Assembly: GCA_028869385.1 (NCBI GenBank)
Contig: JAGWSR010000074.1
Location: forward strand, 62,001-126,000
DNA: 64,000 nucleotides
From: a bacterium
Lineage (GTDB): Bacteria; Vulcanimicrobiota; Vulcanimicrobiia; Vulcanimicrobiales; Vulcanimicrobiaceae
Direction of reading: 5' to 3'
The notes below the pieces were generated by a model. It had not been told where the DNA came from and searched no databases. It saw only the letters and a program-made list of their open reading frames with translations. Within the stretch, counting starts at the first letter, position 1. The number at the start of each line of letters is the position of its first letter. Shown here piece by piece: positions 44,143 through 53,951 of the stretch. Position numbers and translations under genes: made by a program.

Positions 44143-46536
44143 CTACGGATCCACGTTGATCGCGAGACGCGTCTCGCGATCCGCGCGAGCGAGCGGTACG
44201 ATTCGTTCGCGCAGGGCGGCGCGCATGGGCCGCGGCGTTCGCGTCTTGAGCGCGATACGAAAGCGCCACTCGTCGTTGAGCCGCGCAATCGGATACGGTG
44301 CCGGGCCGAGCACCTCACCCACGTCCGCATCGCGCAGCACCTCCGCGTAGCGCGTCGCGGCATCCCACGCCTTCGCACGGCTACGCGCGATGACTCCGAG
44401 ATAGACCAAGCGCGCGAAGGGCGGATAGCGCAACGCACGGCGTTCCGCCAACTCCTGCTCGGCGAAACCGTCGTAATCGTGCGCGGCCGCATGCACGATC
44501 GCGGGATGCGTCGGCGCGTAGGTCTGCACGATCGCTTCGCCGGGACGCGCGCGGCCGCTGCGTCCGCATACCTGTGCGACGAGGGCGAACGTGCGCTCGG
44601 CCGCACGAAAGTCCGGAAGGTGCAAGCCGACGTCCGCGGCGACCACACCCACGAGCGTGACGGTCGGAAAATCGAGCCCCTTGGCGACCATCTGCGTGCC
44701 GACGAGAATATCGCCGTCGTCTTCGTACGCCGCGAGAATGCGAGCGTGGTCGCCGATGCGGGTGGTCGTGTCGGAGTCCATGCGCAGCACCCGCGCGTGC
44801 GGGAAGAGACGCGAGACCTCGCTCGCCACCCGTTCCGTTCCGATGCCGAATTCACGAATCGCCGGCAACCCGCACTGCGCGCAGAGCGTCGGGAGCGGGA
44901 GCTGAAAATCGCAATAGTGGCAGCGTAAGAGGCCTTCGCTGCGATGCGCGACGAGCGAGACGTCGCAGCGCTCGCACTCGGGCACGAACCCGCACCCGCG
45001 GCAGAGGACGAAGCTGCCGCTCCCGCGCCGATTGACGAAGAGCACGCTCTTCTCGCCGCGCGCGAGCCGATCTTCGAGCGCCTGCACGAGTGCCGTCGAG
45101 AAGATTCGCTTGTTTCCGGCCTCGAATTCACGACCGAGGTCCACGACGCGCACGGCGGGCATCGGCTGCGCCGTCGCGCGCTCTTTGAGCACGATCAACT
45201 CGCACGCACCGCGACGCGCGGCCTCGAACGATTCGAGCGCCGGCGTCGCGCTGCCGAGGAGCAAAACGCCACCCTCGCGCCGCATGCGTTCGCGCGCGAC
45301 GGTGACGGCGTGGTAGCGCGGCGAGGTATCTTGCTTGTAGGACGTCTCGTGCGCCTCGTCCACGACGAGCAACCGTACGTGCGCGAGCGGGGCGAAGACG
45401 GCGCTACGCGCTCCAACGACCACATCGATCTCGCCCCGCATGCAGGCCTGCCACGCGTCGAATCGCTCGCGCTCGGAGAGCGCCGAATGCAGCACCGCGA
45501 CGCGCTCGCCGAAGGCCGCTTCAAATCGCCGTGCCGTCTGCGGCGTGAGCGAAATTTCGGGTACGAGCACGATGGCGCGACCGCCCTCGCGCACGACGCG
45601 CTTGATCGCCTCGACGTACACGTAGGTCTTGCCGCTCCCGGTCACGCCATGGATCACCGCCTCGCGAAAGCTTCGCGCATCGAGCCACGTCGCGATGCGC
45701 GCGAGCGCCGCGGCCTGCTCCGATGTCGCCTCGAACGGCGGCGGCGGAATCGCCGCACGCACGCGCGCGGCCGTCGGCTCGATCTCACGCTCATCGAGTG
45801 CCCCCGACTTTACCGCGCGCGCGATGACGGCGTTCGAGAAGCCCGCGAGAACCGCGTCGGCGCGCGGAACGCCGGGTTGCTCCCGGACGAACGCCACGAG
45901 CGCCTCGGCCTTCTTCCCTTTGATCGACGCGGCGCCCGGTTCGAGTACGCGCACGCGGTAGGCTTGCGTTTTTGGCGCGACGAGTCGTCGTTCGCGACGC
46001 AATTCGCCGCTCTTGACGATGGCTTGCACGTAGCGCAGCAACGCCGTGCGATCGCCCGCGCGGCGCGCGTCGGGATGGCGCAGCAACGACTCGAGCGCGA
46101 AGCCGTCGGGGAACTCATCCCAAATCGTACGCACGAGACGCGGGGGGACCGACGGATAGCGCGCGAGGTTCGGCTCCCGCACGGCGTGCGCAAAGCTATC
46201 CACGACGCGCGGAACCGCACCGGATAGCACGACGGCCCCGAGCGCCTCCCCGAGCGTGCACGCATAATACTCGCTCACGAAGCGCGCGAGGTGCAGGCCC
46301 ATCTCGTCGAAGGCACGCGGAACGTCGAGGCGCTCCGCGACGGCTTTGATCCGCGCGTCGCCTTCGATCGTGCGCGGCTCGCCCACGACGAAGGCCACCA
46401 CGTCGCGCGACCCGAGCGGCACGCGCACGACGTCGCCGACCCGAAGCTCGAGCTCGCCCGCATCGTACGTGAGCGGCAGATCGAAGCGCGAGGAGCGGAT
46501 CGCCGCGAGCGCGTCGATCCCGCGGATGCTAGCCAA
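44143..46536 (-). CDS. priA: Primosomal protein N' (replication restart helicase PriA)
   Basis: 797 residues. 3'-DNA-binding and winged-helix domains (about 1-230), then a superfamily 2 helicase core with Walker A GVTGSGKT, DEAH (VVDEAHETSYKQ) and later helicase motifs. Zinc-binding cysteines appear between the lobes (CRGCGFVPECERCD and CHYCDFQLPLPTLCAQC). Rebuilds replication forks by loading DnaB. Start TTG 46536 overlaps the aroB stop by 8 nt, so priA ends the aro operon. Confidence 0.95.
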   Translation of the reverse strand: MASIRGIDALAAIRSSRFDLPLTYDAGELELRVGDVVRVPLGSRDVVAFVVGEPRTIEGDARIKAVAERLDVPRAFDEMGLHLARFVSEYYACTLGEALGAVVLSGAVPRVVDSFAHAVREPNLARYPSVPPRLVRTIWDEFPDGFALESLLRHPDARRAGDRTALLRYVQAIVKSGELRRERRLVAPKTQAYRVRVLEPGAASIKGKKAEALVAFVREQPGVPRADAVLAGFSNAVIARAVKSGALDEREIEPTAARVRAAIPPPPFEATSEQAAALARIATWLDARSFREAVIHGVTGSGKTYVYVEAIKRVVREGGRAIVLVPEISLTPQTARRFEAAFGERVAVLHSALSERERFDAWQACMRGEIDVVVGARSAVFAPLAHVRLLVVDEAHETSYKQDTSPRYHAVTVARERMRREGGVLLLGSATPALESFEAARRGACELIVLKERATAQPMPAVRVVDLGREFEAGNKRIFSTALVQALEDRLARGEKSVLFVNRRGSGSFVLCRGCGFVPECERCDVSLVAHRSEGLLRCHYCDFQLPLPTLCAQCGLPAIREFGIGTERVASEVSRLFPHARVLRMDSDTTTRIGDHARILAAYEDDGDILVGTQMVAKGLDFPTVTLVGVVAADVGLHLPDFRAAERTFALVAQVCGRSGRARPGEAIVQTYAPTHPAIVHAAAHDYDGFAEQELAERRALRYPPFARLVYLGVIARSRAKAWDAATRYAEVLRDADVGEVLGPAPYPIARLNDEWRFRIALKTRTPRPMRAALRERIVPLARADRETRLAINVDP

Positions 46537-47644
46537 CGGAGTCCGGCGAGCGCTGCAATTGGGCGAGCACCGCCTTCACGAGCCGATCCGGAACCTGCAC
46601 GCCGTACTCCACGTCGCCGATCGCGCGCGGCAGCACGAAGCGCAGCGTACCGGCGCGACGCTTCTTATCGCTGCGCATCGCGGCGAAGGTCGCGTCTGGA
46701 TCCACGCTCGTCTGCAACGGCATGCCGAGGAGGGCGATCGTTCCGAGCAGACGCAGATACTCGCGCTGGCTGAAGCGGCGCGTTCGCAGTGCGAGCATCG
46801 AGGCGGCGCGAAGTCCGAGCGCCACGCCGACACCGTGCGTGATGCGATAGCCGCTCGCCGTTTCGAGCGCGTGACCGAAGGTATGGCCGAGATTGAGCAA
46901 CTCGCGCATTCCGCGCTCCTCGCGGTCGTCGGCCACGACCATCATCTTTACGCGTACCGACTCGGTGACGATCGAGCTCCACGGCCAACGCCAGAACGGG
47001 TGCGGCGCGAGCGTCTCCAGCGCTTCGAAAAAGTCTCCACCCTCGATCACCGCGGTCTTCACGACCTCCGCGAGCCCCTCGCGGATGTGCCGGAACGGCA
47101 AGGTCTGCAACGCATCGACGTGCGCGAACACGGCCACGGGATCGCTGAAGGTTCCGACGAGATTCTTGCCCGCGCGCAGGTCCACGCCGGTCTTTCCGCC
47201 GACGGCCGCATCGACCATCGCCACGAGCGACGTGGCGACGTGCGCGTACGGCACGCCGCGCATGTACGTCGCGGCCGCGAAGCCGAAGAGATCGCTCGCG
47301 ACGCCGCCACCGATACCGAGCACGAGCGTATCGCGTCCCGCGCCGAGCCCGAGCATCGCCTCGTGCACGCGCTCGACCGTCGCTAGGCGCTTGCGTGCTT
47401 CGCCGAGTTTGAACGCACGTACGCCCATGCAGAGCGGATCCGAAGATAGGCGCGCGGCGATCGGCGCGAGCGCGCGATGCTCGTCGGCGAGCACGACGAA
47501 CGCCTGTCCCCGTGCACGCAGAAAGTGCTGCACGAGCGGGAGGGCATCGTCGGCGACCGTCACCGGATAGCCGAGCGTGTTCGAGACGAACGGTTCGTCG
47601 GCGTCGTCGTCGATCAGAACGCGATCCTCTTCTTGTGCATCCAC
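46529..47644 (-). CDS. aroB: 3-dehydroquinate synthase
   Basis: 371 residues. NAD+- and Zn-dependent cyclisation of DAHP, second step of the shikimate pathway. Motifs: GIGGGVASDLFGF, PYAHVATSLVAMVDAAVGGKTGVD (in pieces), EVVKTAVI and the metal ligands in LGHTFGHALE and THGVGVALG. A GTG start overlaps the aroK end by 31 nt; the first about 20 acidic residues may not be part of the enzyme, and a later start is possible. Ordered aroC-aroK-aroB in transcription. Confidence 0.96.
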   Translation of the reverse strand: MDAQEEDRVLIDDDADEPFVSNTLGYPVTVADDALPLVQHFLRARGQAFVVLADEHRALAPIAARLSSDPLCMGVRAFKLGEARKRLATVERVHEAMLGLGAGRDTLVLGIGGGVASDLFGFAAATYMRGVPYAHVATSLVAMVDAAVGGKTGVDLRAGKNLVGTFSDPVAVFAHVDALQTLPFRHIREGLAEVVKTAVIEGGDFFEALETLAPHPFWRWPWSSIVTESVRVKMMVVADDREERGMRELLNLGHTFGHALETASGYRITHGVGVALGLRAASMLALRTRRFSQREYLRLLGTIALLGMPLQTSVDPDATFAAMRSDKKRRAGTLRFVLPRAIGDVEYGVQVPDRLVKAVLAQLQRSPDSVG

Positions 47645-48138
47645 TCGACGATCGCGTCCACGATCTGCGACGTGGACATGCCGTCGGCTTCGATCACGAG
47701 ATCGGCGTGCGCGTACTGCGGCATCCGCTTGAGATAGAGCTCTTTGATGCGCGAGAGCGAGGGCGTGGGGCCGAGCAGCGGGCGCACGCGGCGGCTCTTG
47801 CGCAGACGCTCCAGCACCTGCTCCGGCGTCACTTTGATGAAGACGCGATAGGTACGCTTCTTCAGCAACTTGAGCGTCGGATCGAAGGTGAGCGCGCCGC
47901 CTCCGAGCGCCATGATGCCGGGCTCGCCTTCGTCGATCACGTGCGCGATCGCGGCGTGCTCGTACTCACGAAACGCCTTCTCGCCCTCTTCGTAGAAAAT
48001 ATCGGAGACCTGGCCGTGGTCTTTGACGATCAGATCGTCGGTATCGAAAAACGCACATTTCAATTTGCGCGCGAGCTTCTTGCCGATGGTGGATTTGCCC
48101 GCGGCCATGAAGCCGACGAGCGCGATGTGTTGTTTCAT
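47614..48138 (-). CDS. aroK: Shikimate kinase
   Basis: 174 residues. Phosphorylates shikimate. Walker A GFMAAGKST near residue 9, the shikimate-binding Asp in FFDTDDLI, FREYEHAA, GGGALT and the lid arginines in RRVRPLLG. ATG overlaps the aroC stop (ATGA) with AGGAGGGCGA upstream. Confidence 0.96.
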   Translation of the reverse strand: MKQHIALVGFMAAGKSTIGKKLARKLKCAFFDTDDLIVKDHGQVSDIFYEEGEKAFREYEHAAIAHVIDEGEPGIMALGGGALTFDPTLKLLKKRTYRVFIKVTPEQVLERLRKSRRVRPLLGPTPSLSRIKELYLKRMPQYAHADLVIEADGMSTSQIVDAIVEWMHKKRIAF

Positions 48139-49298
48139 TCGCCCTCCTGTGCGGTGTCGAAGAGTGCGGCGGCGGCGGCGTTCGCGCGCGCGAGGTTATC
48201 GCGCGTCTCTTCGATCGAATCACCGCCGTATTTATCGAGAATCGGCCCTACCAGCGCTAGGCGCACCATCGCCTCGCCCACGATACCCGCAGCCGGTACC
48301 ACGCAGACGTCGCTGCGCACGATCGTCGCCGGTGCACCGGTCTTTTCGTGCAGATTGACCGACGGCAGCGCCTTCATGAGCGTCGGAATCGCTTTGACCG
48401 AGACGCGCAGCACGATCGGCTGCCCGTTGCTCATGCCGCCCTCGATCCCGCCCGCACGGTTGCTGCCGCGCACCACGTTCGTGCCGTCGAGCGCGAAGGT
48501 GTCGTGCGCTTGCGAGCCTGCGCGCGCGGCGACGTCGGCGCCGAGACCGACCTCGACGGCTTTGACGGTCTGCATGCCCATCAGCGCCCCCGCGAGCACG
48601 CCGTCGAGCCGCGTATCGGGCTGACGATTGCTGCCGATGCCAACCGGCACGCCGTCGATCTGCACGACGAAGGTGCCGCCGAGCGTATCGCCTGCGGCTT
48701 TTGCGGCGTCGATCGCCGCGATCATGCGCTGCGCGGTGGGCTCGTGCGGACAGCGCACCTCGCTCGCCTCGACCTCGTCTTGTGACCAATCCGTCAGCTC
48801 GGGCGCGGCCACGTCGCCGATGCGCTGCACGTAGCTGCGCGTGCGAACGCCGAGCGCTTCGAGGAACTGCGCGCAGATCGCGCCGAGCGCCACGCGCATC
48901 GCCGTTTCGCGCGCGCTCGCGCGCTCGAGCACGTTGCGCAGGTCCTCGTGGCGATACTTCAACGCGCCTGCATAGTCGGCGTGCCCGGGCCGCGGATTCG
49001 TGAGCGGCTTGCCGGCGCCCGTGAGCGGGTCCATCAAGGCGCGCACGTTGTCGAAATCGCGGTTGCGAATCAGGACCGCGATCGGCGAGCCGAGGGTGCG
49101 GCTGCCGCGCACACCCGAGAGAAACTCGATCTCATCGCGTTCGATCTTCATGCGACCGCCGCGACCGTAGCCGCCTTGCCGCCGCGCGAGCGTTTCGTTG
49201 ATGCGTTCGACGTCGATGTGCAGATGCGCCGGGAGTCCGTCGAGAATGCCGACCAGCGCCGGGCCGTGCGATTCGCCCGCAGTGAGGTATCGAAACAC
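48135..49298 (-). CDS. aroC: Chorismate synthase
   Basis: 387 residues. FMN-dependent elimination of phosphate from EPSP to form chorismate, last shikimate step. Family signatures GESHGPALVGILDG, GRGGRMKIE, RPGHADYAGALKY, ERASARETAMRVALG and SNRAGGIEGGMSNG are all present. GTG start with AGAGGT just upstream. First gene of aroC-aroK-aroB-priA. EPSP synthase (aroA) is not in the window. Confidence 0.97.
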   Translation of the reverse strand: MFRYLTAGESHGPALVGILDGLPAHLHIDVERINETLARRQGGYGRGGRMKIERDEIEFLSGVRGSRTLGSPIAVLIRNRDFDNVRALMDPLTGAGKPLTNPRPGHADYAGALKYRHEDLRNVLERASARETAMRVALGAICAQFLEALGVRTRSYVQRIGDVAAPELTDWSQDEVEASEVRCPHEPTAQRMIAAIDAAKAAGDTLGGTFVVQIDGVPVGIGSNRQPDTRLDGVLAGALMGMQTVKAVEVGLGADVAARAGSQAHDTFALDGTNVVRGSNRAGGIEGGMSNGQPIVLRVSVKAIPTLMKALPSVNLHEKTGAPATIVRSDVCVVPAAGIVGEAMVRLALVGPILDKYGGDSIEETRDNLARANAAAAALFDTAQEGE

Positions 49299-49340
49299 CT
49301 CTGTGACCTTAGGTTCGCGTGCGCGCGTGGCCTGCTTGCG

Positions 49341-50699
49341 TCAGCACTCGACGACGCTCACGGCCAAACCGCCGAGCGAGGTCTCCTTGTACGCAGCCTG
49401 CATGTCGAGGCCGGTACGATACATGACCGCGATCACGCGGTCGAGCGAGACGACGTGATCGCCCGCATCTTCCATCGCCATGCGGCAGGCGTGAATCGCG
49501 CGCACCGCACCCACCGCGTTGCGCTCGATGCAGGGTATCTGAACGAGCCCGCCGATTGGATCGCACGTCATGCCGAGGCTGTGCTCCATGCCGATCTCCG
49601 CAGCGTTCTCGACCTGCTCCACGCTGCCGCCGAGCGCCGCAACCAAGCCGCCCGCCGCCATCGAGCACGCCACGCCGACTTCGCCCTGGCACCCAACCTC
49701 CGCGCCCGAGATCGACGCGTTGGCCTTATAGAGCGCGCCGATCGCGCTCGCGGTGAGCAGGAGTCGACGTTCGCCATCGCGCGTCGGCGCCTGCGAGAGG
49801 CGGCGATAGTAATGGAGCACCGCCGGAATGACGCCCGCCGCGCCGTTGGTCGGCGCGGTAACCACGCGGCCGCCGGCGGCATTCTCTTCGTTGACGGCCA
49901 TCGCGCACACGTTGACGTAATCCATCATCGCGAGCGGATCGCCGGTGCGCTCGAGGTAGCGGCGATAGAGTCGCGGCGCGCGCCGTCGCACGTGGAGCCC
50001 GCCCGGCAGCACGCCTTCGGTCGCGAGGCCGCGCTCGACGCAGGCGGTCATCGTATCGAGGATGGTATCCACATACGCGAGCGTCTCGGCGCGCGGGCGC
50101 AGCGCATCCTCGTTGGCAAGCACCACGTCGGCAATCTCGCCGCCGAATTCGGCCGCGCGGCCAAGCAGTTCTGCGGCCGATCCGAAGGGGAGCGGCACCT
50201 CGCGTTCGCGTGTCAGTACCGGAGCCGCGCCTTCCACCTCCACGAAGCCGCCGCCGACCGAGTAATAGACGCGTTCGAGCAGCAGCGCATCGCCGCGCCA
50301 GGCCCGCATCCGCATGCCGTTGCTGTGCGCAGCGAGCACCTCGCTGCGATGCCACACGATCTCGCCTTCAGGATCGAACGCGATGCGGGCGCGTCCGCCG
50401 AGCAGCAGCGCGCGCTCGGCGCGGATCGCGGTAACGCGAGCCTCGGCATACGATGGCTCGATCTCGTCGGGGCGATGGGCTTCGAGCCCGAGCATGACCG
50501 CGCGGTCGGTACCGTGTCCGAGGCCGGTCAGCGCGAGCGAACCGTAGAGATCGGCTACCACCCGAACGTCCGACGCAAGCGCTCCAAGCGCGGCTAATTC
50601 GCCGACGAAGAGCGCCGCCGCGCGCATGGGGCCGACGGTGTGCGAACTCGAGGGCCCGAGTCCGATTTTAAAGAGATCGACGACCGACGTGTACGCCAC
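49341..50699 (-). CDS. sdaA: L-serine ammonia-lyase (iron-sulfur type)
   Basis: 452 residues, alpha and beta domains in one chain as in Escherichia coli SdaA/SdaB. N-terminal [18 protein letters not shown]; Fe-S ligands in [13 protein letters not shown] and [15 protein letters not shown], with the typical near-terminal cysteine (VVEC at the very end). Deaminates serine to pyruvate and ammonia using an oxygen-sensitive 4Fe-4S cluster. GTG 50699 is chosen because the alternative TTG (50717) sits in the T-tract of the hup terminator. Stands alone, 42 nt before aroC. Confidence 0.93.
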   Translation of the reverse strand: MAYTSVVDLFKIGLGPSSSHTVGPMRAAALFVGELAALGALASDVRVVADLYGSLALTGLGHGTDRAVMLGLEAHRPDEIEPSYAEARVTAIRAERALLLGGRARIAFDPEGEIVWHRSEVLAAHSNGMRMRAWRGDALLLERVYYSVGGGFVEVEGAAPVLTREREVPLPFGSAAELLGRAAEFGGEIADVVLANEDALRPRAETLAYVDTILDTMTACVERGLATEGVLPGGLHVRRRAPRLYRRYLERTGDPLAMMDYVNVCAMAVNEENAAGGRVVTAPTNGAAGVIPAVLHYYRRLSQAPTRDGERRLLLTASAIGALYKANASISGAEVGCQGEVGVACSMAAGGLVAALGGSVEQVENAAEIGMEHSLGMTCDPIGGLVQIPCIERNAVGAVRAIHACRMAMEDAGDHVVSLDRVIAVMYRTGLDMQAAYKETSLGGLAVSVVEC

Positions 50700-50715
50700 G
50701 GCGCGCTCTTCGGAC

Positions 50716-50747
50716 AAAGAAAACGAGCCGCCTGGTAGGCGGCTCGT
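50716..50747 (-). terminator. Intrinsic terminator of the HU gene
   Basis: Minus strand: ACGAGCCGCCT, loop ACC, AGGCGGCTCGT (11-bp stem) then TTTTCTTTG. It lies 28 nt after the hup stop and immediately upstream of sdaA. Confidence 0.92.
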
Positions 50748-50774
50748 TCGTGCGACGCGCGCACATACGGGCGA

Positions 50775-51275
50775 CTAGCGACCCTTCTTGCGACCCGCGC
50801 TCTTCTTGGCGGCGACCTTCTTGGCCGGCGCCGCTTTGCGAGCGGGAGCCTTCTTCGCAGCGGCCTTCTTGGCCGGAGCAGCCTTGCGCGCCGGAGCCTT
50901 CTTCGCTGCGGCTTTCTTGGCCGGAGCGGCTTTCTTGGCCGCCGCGGCCTTCTTGGCGGGAGCGGCCTTCTTGGCGGCCGGCTTTGCCGCGCCGCGCTTG
51001 GCCGTTCCGACGGCTTCCTTCAGCACGCGGCCGGCGATGAATTTCAGCACGCGCTTCGCGGGCACTTTGATGGGTTCGCCCGTCTTCGGATTGCGCGCAA
51101 TGCGAGCGGCGCGATCGCGAACTTTGAACTGGCCGAACGGGGTGAGTTGCACCTTATCGCCCGACTTCAGCACGTCCATCATCTTCTCGAGGATGGCCTC
51201 GATGATTTCAGCAACCTGCTTGCGCGGCAGTTCGAGCTCTTCTGCGAGCTCACGAGCTAACTCGTTCTTGGTCAT
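50775..51275 (-). CDS. hup: HU-type nucleoid protein with histone-H1-like tail
   Basis: 166 residues. A normal HU domain (about 1-92: MTKNELARELAEELELPRK is split here by its helices, GDKVQLTPFGQFKVRDRAAR, ARNPKTGEPIKVPAKRVLKF) is followed by about 74 residues made almost only of Ala, Lys, Pro and Arg in PAKKAA-type repeats. This resembles HupB of actinobacteria, where the tail aids DNA compaction and is acetylated. ATG with AAGGA 5 nt upstream; its own terminator follows, so it is monocistronic. Confidence 0.95.
   Translation of the reverse strand: MTKNELARELAEELELPRKQVAEIIEAILEKMMDVLKSGDKVQLTPFGQFKVRDRAARIARNPKTGEPIKVPAKRVLKFIAGRVLKEAVGTAKRGAAKPAAKKAAPAKKAAAAKKAAPAKKAAAKKAPARKAAPAKKAAAKKAPARKAAPAKKVAAKKSAGRKKGR
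50800..50985 (-). repeat. Coding tandem repeats in the HU tail
   Basis: Repeats of about 15-48 nt encode AAPAKKAAAKKAPARK-like units in two close copies plus shorter ones. They are likely to vary in number between strains by slippage or unequal recombination. Confidence 0.8.
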
Positions 51276-51359
51276 ACTGTCCTTTCGAACGGGGGCAGCT
51301 AATTGACGGGACGGATACGCAAAAATCGGCCTATTTCCTTGCGAAATCCCGCGCCTTAC

Positions 51360-52448
51360 CTAGTATTTTTGGGCATTCCACGGCAATTCGGCGATCAGTT
51401 CGTCGAGGGGCACGGAGTGCGCCCGGAGCTGCGCTTCGAGCAACGCTTTGGTCTCGTCCGAAAAGAGCTCCACAGAGCGGCCGTTGACGCCTGCGTTCAG
51501 GCGCGCGTGCGAGTAATCCATCTCGGTTCCGAGGATTGCATCGAGCCGAGCGGCATCCACGCGCTCCTCGCCGATTCCATGCAGAATTTCGGTGAAAAAG
51601 CGCTGCGGATCTTCCGGCAACCGCTCGTACCGTGCCCACGTCGCAACCACCTCCGGAACGCGCTTCCAAGAACAGTAAAAGCTGACATACCAAGGCAGCG
51701 CGTAGCGAATCAAAAACTCGTATCGCGCCTGCTGCGGCATCGCCACAAATGTCTGATCGTCGATAAATGCGAGCGTGCCGCTCCCGCCCTCTTTGCGGAT
51801 ATGATCGTCCATCGAAACGACGACGTCCCCGAGATTGCGCCAGGTGACGACGGTGCTCATGCGCTCGCGAAGAATGGCTTGCACGTTTTGAAAGTGCGGC
51901 ATGATGTGGAGTTGCAGCACGTATCGGCGCGCGCGCAGCGAGACGAGGACCGCCTCGCTGATGTCGGTGTTCCCCTGCCAATCGACCGCATAGAGGGGTG
52001 CTTCGACCAAATTATAGTAAGCGCGCAATACGTTGTGCACGTACGTCGAGCCGCTCTTCGGGGCCGCCGCGACGAGGATGCGCGGCATCATGAATGGGTC
52101 GGCCGGCGGATCGACGGTGAATTCGCCGTCGAACATGACCGCCTGCGCGTGGTCGCCTGTTTCGAAGAGCACCGTGAGGCGGTGCTTGCCGACCAATAAC
52201 GCCTCCGTCGAAAACGTGGCGTCGAAGCCAGCCGATACGAATTCGGGCCGTCCCGATCGAGCCAGATCGAGTCGTTTGACGGTGCGTGCGCGCATTCGGA
52301 AGGCTCCGTCGACGATCGCATACACATTCCCGCGCAGGTCGCCGCTATCTATCCAGCCCCAAATGACAAAGCTCTGTCCCGCGGCGACGCGCAGGTGCGG
52401 CTCGCCTTCCAGGTTGCCGAGGATATCGATCCTACATCGAACCTCCAT
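51360..52448 (-). CDS. Sulfotransferase-family protein
   Basis: 362 residues. An N-terminal beta-rich domain (about 1-120) precedes a P-loop sulfotransferase fold. The PAPS 5'-phosphosulfate loop is AAAPKSGSTYVHNVL at about 125-140, and TWRNLGDVVVSMDDH resembles the 3'-phosphate site. Such enzymes move sulfate from PAPS to sugars or lipids. The first domain has no match I recognise. ATG with AAGGAGA upstream. It is between hup and the pilus operon and could act on surface glycans; the substrate is unknown. Confidence 0.8.
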   Translation of the reverse strand: MEVRCRIDILGNLEGEPHLRVAAGQSFVIWGWIDSGDLRGNVYAIVDGAFRMRARTVKRLDLARSGRPEFVSAGFDATFSTEALLVGKHRLTVLFETGDHAQAVMFDGEFTVDPPADPFMMPRILVAAAPKSGSTYVHNVLRAYYNLVEAPLYAVDWQGNTDISEAVLVSLRARRYVLQLHIMPHFQNVQAILRERMSTVVTWRNLGDVVVSMDDHIRKEGGSGTLAFIDDQTFVAMPQQARYEFLIRYALPWYVSFYCSWKRVPEVVATWARYERLPEDPQRFFTEILHGIGEERVDAARLDAILGTEMDYSHARLNAGVNGRSVELFSDETKALLEAQLRAHSVPLDELIAELPWNAQKY

Positions 52449-52565
52449 CGAAGCTATCTCTCCTTCGTTCGATTGCGCAGAGGGATGCGATGCGCGACGG
52501 TATCCCTATGGTTTATTCGTCACGGCTCGTCAGCCTGCCGCTCGTTGTCCCCTTGCATCGCGATG

Positions 52566-53951
52566 CTAACGCGAGCGGTTGCTCGACGTCGGTCGAATCA
52601 CGTGCGGGGTGATGAAGAAGACGATCTCGTCGCGCTCGTGATGTGTCTGCTTGTTCTTGAAGAATGCGCCGAGCACGGGAATCTGCGAGAGCCCCGGCAC
52701 GCGCGAGATCGTTTCGCTGGTCACGTCGCGCATGAGCCCGCCGAGCACGATCGTCTCGGCGTCTCGCACGCGCAGGACGCTATCGATCTTGCGATTGGCG
52801 ATGATCGGATAGCCGCTCGACGTAAGGCCGAGCAACTCGCTGTACTCGGGATGCAGTTCGGCCGTCACGATACCATCGCTCCCGATCGTCGGCGTGAGGC
52901 GCAGCTTGACCCCGATATCGACGAACTGCACGTTCTGACCTCCGAGCACGGAAGTGTTGTACACGATCGGATAGGTCTCGCCGATCAAGAGATCGGCTTC
53001 GCGATTGTTCAGCGTCATCAGCTTTGGCGTCGCCAAGATCTGCGCGCGGCCCTGGGCGATGAGCGCGTTGAGGCGAACGTTCACCGGGATCGAGCCTCGC
53101 GCGAACGCATATGCCGTCGATCCAGCGATCGCGTCGCCGTGGAGGTCCGCTCCTCCCCACTCGAAGCCGACATTACTCTCGTCGTTCTGTGGGGTCACGT
53201 CGGCAACTTTCACCTCGAGCAGCACTTGCGGGCTCGACCGATCGATCGTTGCCAATAGCCCAGCGGCGGAGGTCTGAACGTCCTCGTCGCCTTCGACCAC
53301 GACCGCATTGTGATTCGAATCGTCAACGTAGATACCGTCCGGACGTACGAGCTTCAATTGGGCGATCGCATCCGACGCGCGCACGTACTGCATCACGTAC
53401 GCCTTGGTCGCCGGAGCGGTTGCACCCGCTCGCGCGTCGGCGTCGAGCGCGCGAACGAGGCTGCGGGCGCGCGCGATCGTCGGTGCATCGCCGGTGACGA
53501 TCACCGATGCCGTGCGCCGGTCGGCGATCAATACCGTCCCGTCCGGAAGCGCAGGCGTCAGTTCGCGGACGACATCGTCCGGCTTCGCCCGCGCGAGCGC
53601 GATCACGGCCGTCTGTGCGCCGAGTTGAGAGTTCGCGCTCGCGTATCGACGATTCATCGCATCGGCAGATCCGACGATCAGCACGTTTCCCTCGCGCCGA
53701 ACCGCGAGGCCATGCGCCTCCACCAACACGGCGAGCGCCTGCGCGAAGGTGACGTCGTGCAGATGGAGCGTGACGCGTTCGGGCTTCAACGATCCGTCGG
53801 GAACGACGTTCGTACCGCTCTCCGACGCCAGCAGCGCGATGACCGCGGAGATATCGGCATCGTGCACGTCGATCGTGATCGTTGCCGTATCGGCATGCGC
53901 GTGGCCAAGCGTAACTGCGAACGCGAGCGCGAGCGCGACGAACTGCTTCAT
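52566..53951 (-). CDS. pilQ: Type IV pilus secretin PilQ
   Basis: 461 residues, short for the family. Signal peptide, an STN/N0-like domain (DVHDADISAVIALLASESG), N1-type ring-building domains (ALARAKPDDVVRELTPAL; VMQYVRASDAIAQLKLV) and the secretin barrel (VLLEVKVADVTPQND ... LATPKLMTLNNREADLLIG ... VLGGLMRDVTSETISRVPGLSQIPVLG, in pieces). Forms the outer-membrane pore for the pilus. No AMIN or peptidoglycan-binding repeat is seen. Last gene of the pilus operon, overlapping pilP by 4 nt. Confidence 0.93.
   Translation of the reverse strand: MKQFVALALAFAVTLGHAHADTATITIDVHDADISAVIALLASESGTNVVPDGSLKPERVTLHLHDVTFAQALAVLVEAHGLAVRREGNVLIVGSADAMNRRYASANSQLGAQTAVIALARAKPDDVVRELTPALPDGTVLIADRRTASVIVTGDAPTIARARSLVRALDADARAGATAPATKAYVMQYVRASDAIAQLKLVRPDGIYVDDSNHNAVVVEGDEDVQTSAAGLLATIDRSSPQVLLEVKVADVTPQNDESNVGFEWGGADLHGDAIAGSTAYAFARGSIPVNVRLNALIAQGRAQILATPKLMTLNNREADLLIGETYPIVYNTSVLGGQNVQFVDIGVKLRLTPTIGSDGIVTAELHPEYSELLGLTSSGYPIIANRKIDSVLRVRDAETIVLGGLMRDVTSETISRVPGLSQIPVLGAFFKNKQTHHERDEIVFFITPHVIRPTSSNRSR

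Noticed and set aside
50800-50985. CRISPR-like repeat array
   Set aside because: The periodic DNA is in-frame coding repeat of the HU tail; units are imperfect and there are no spacers or cas genes.
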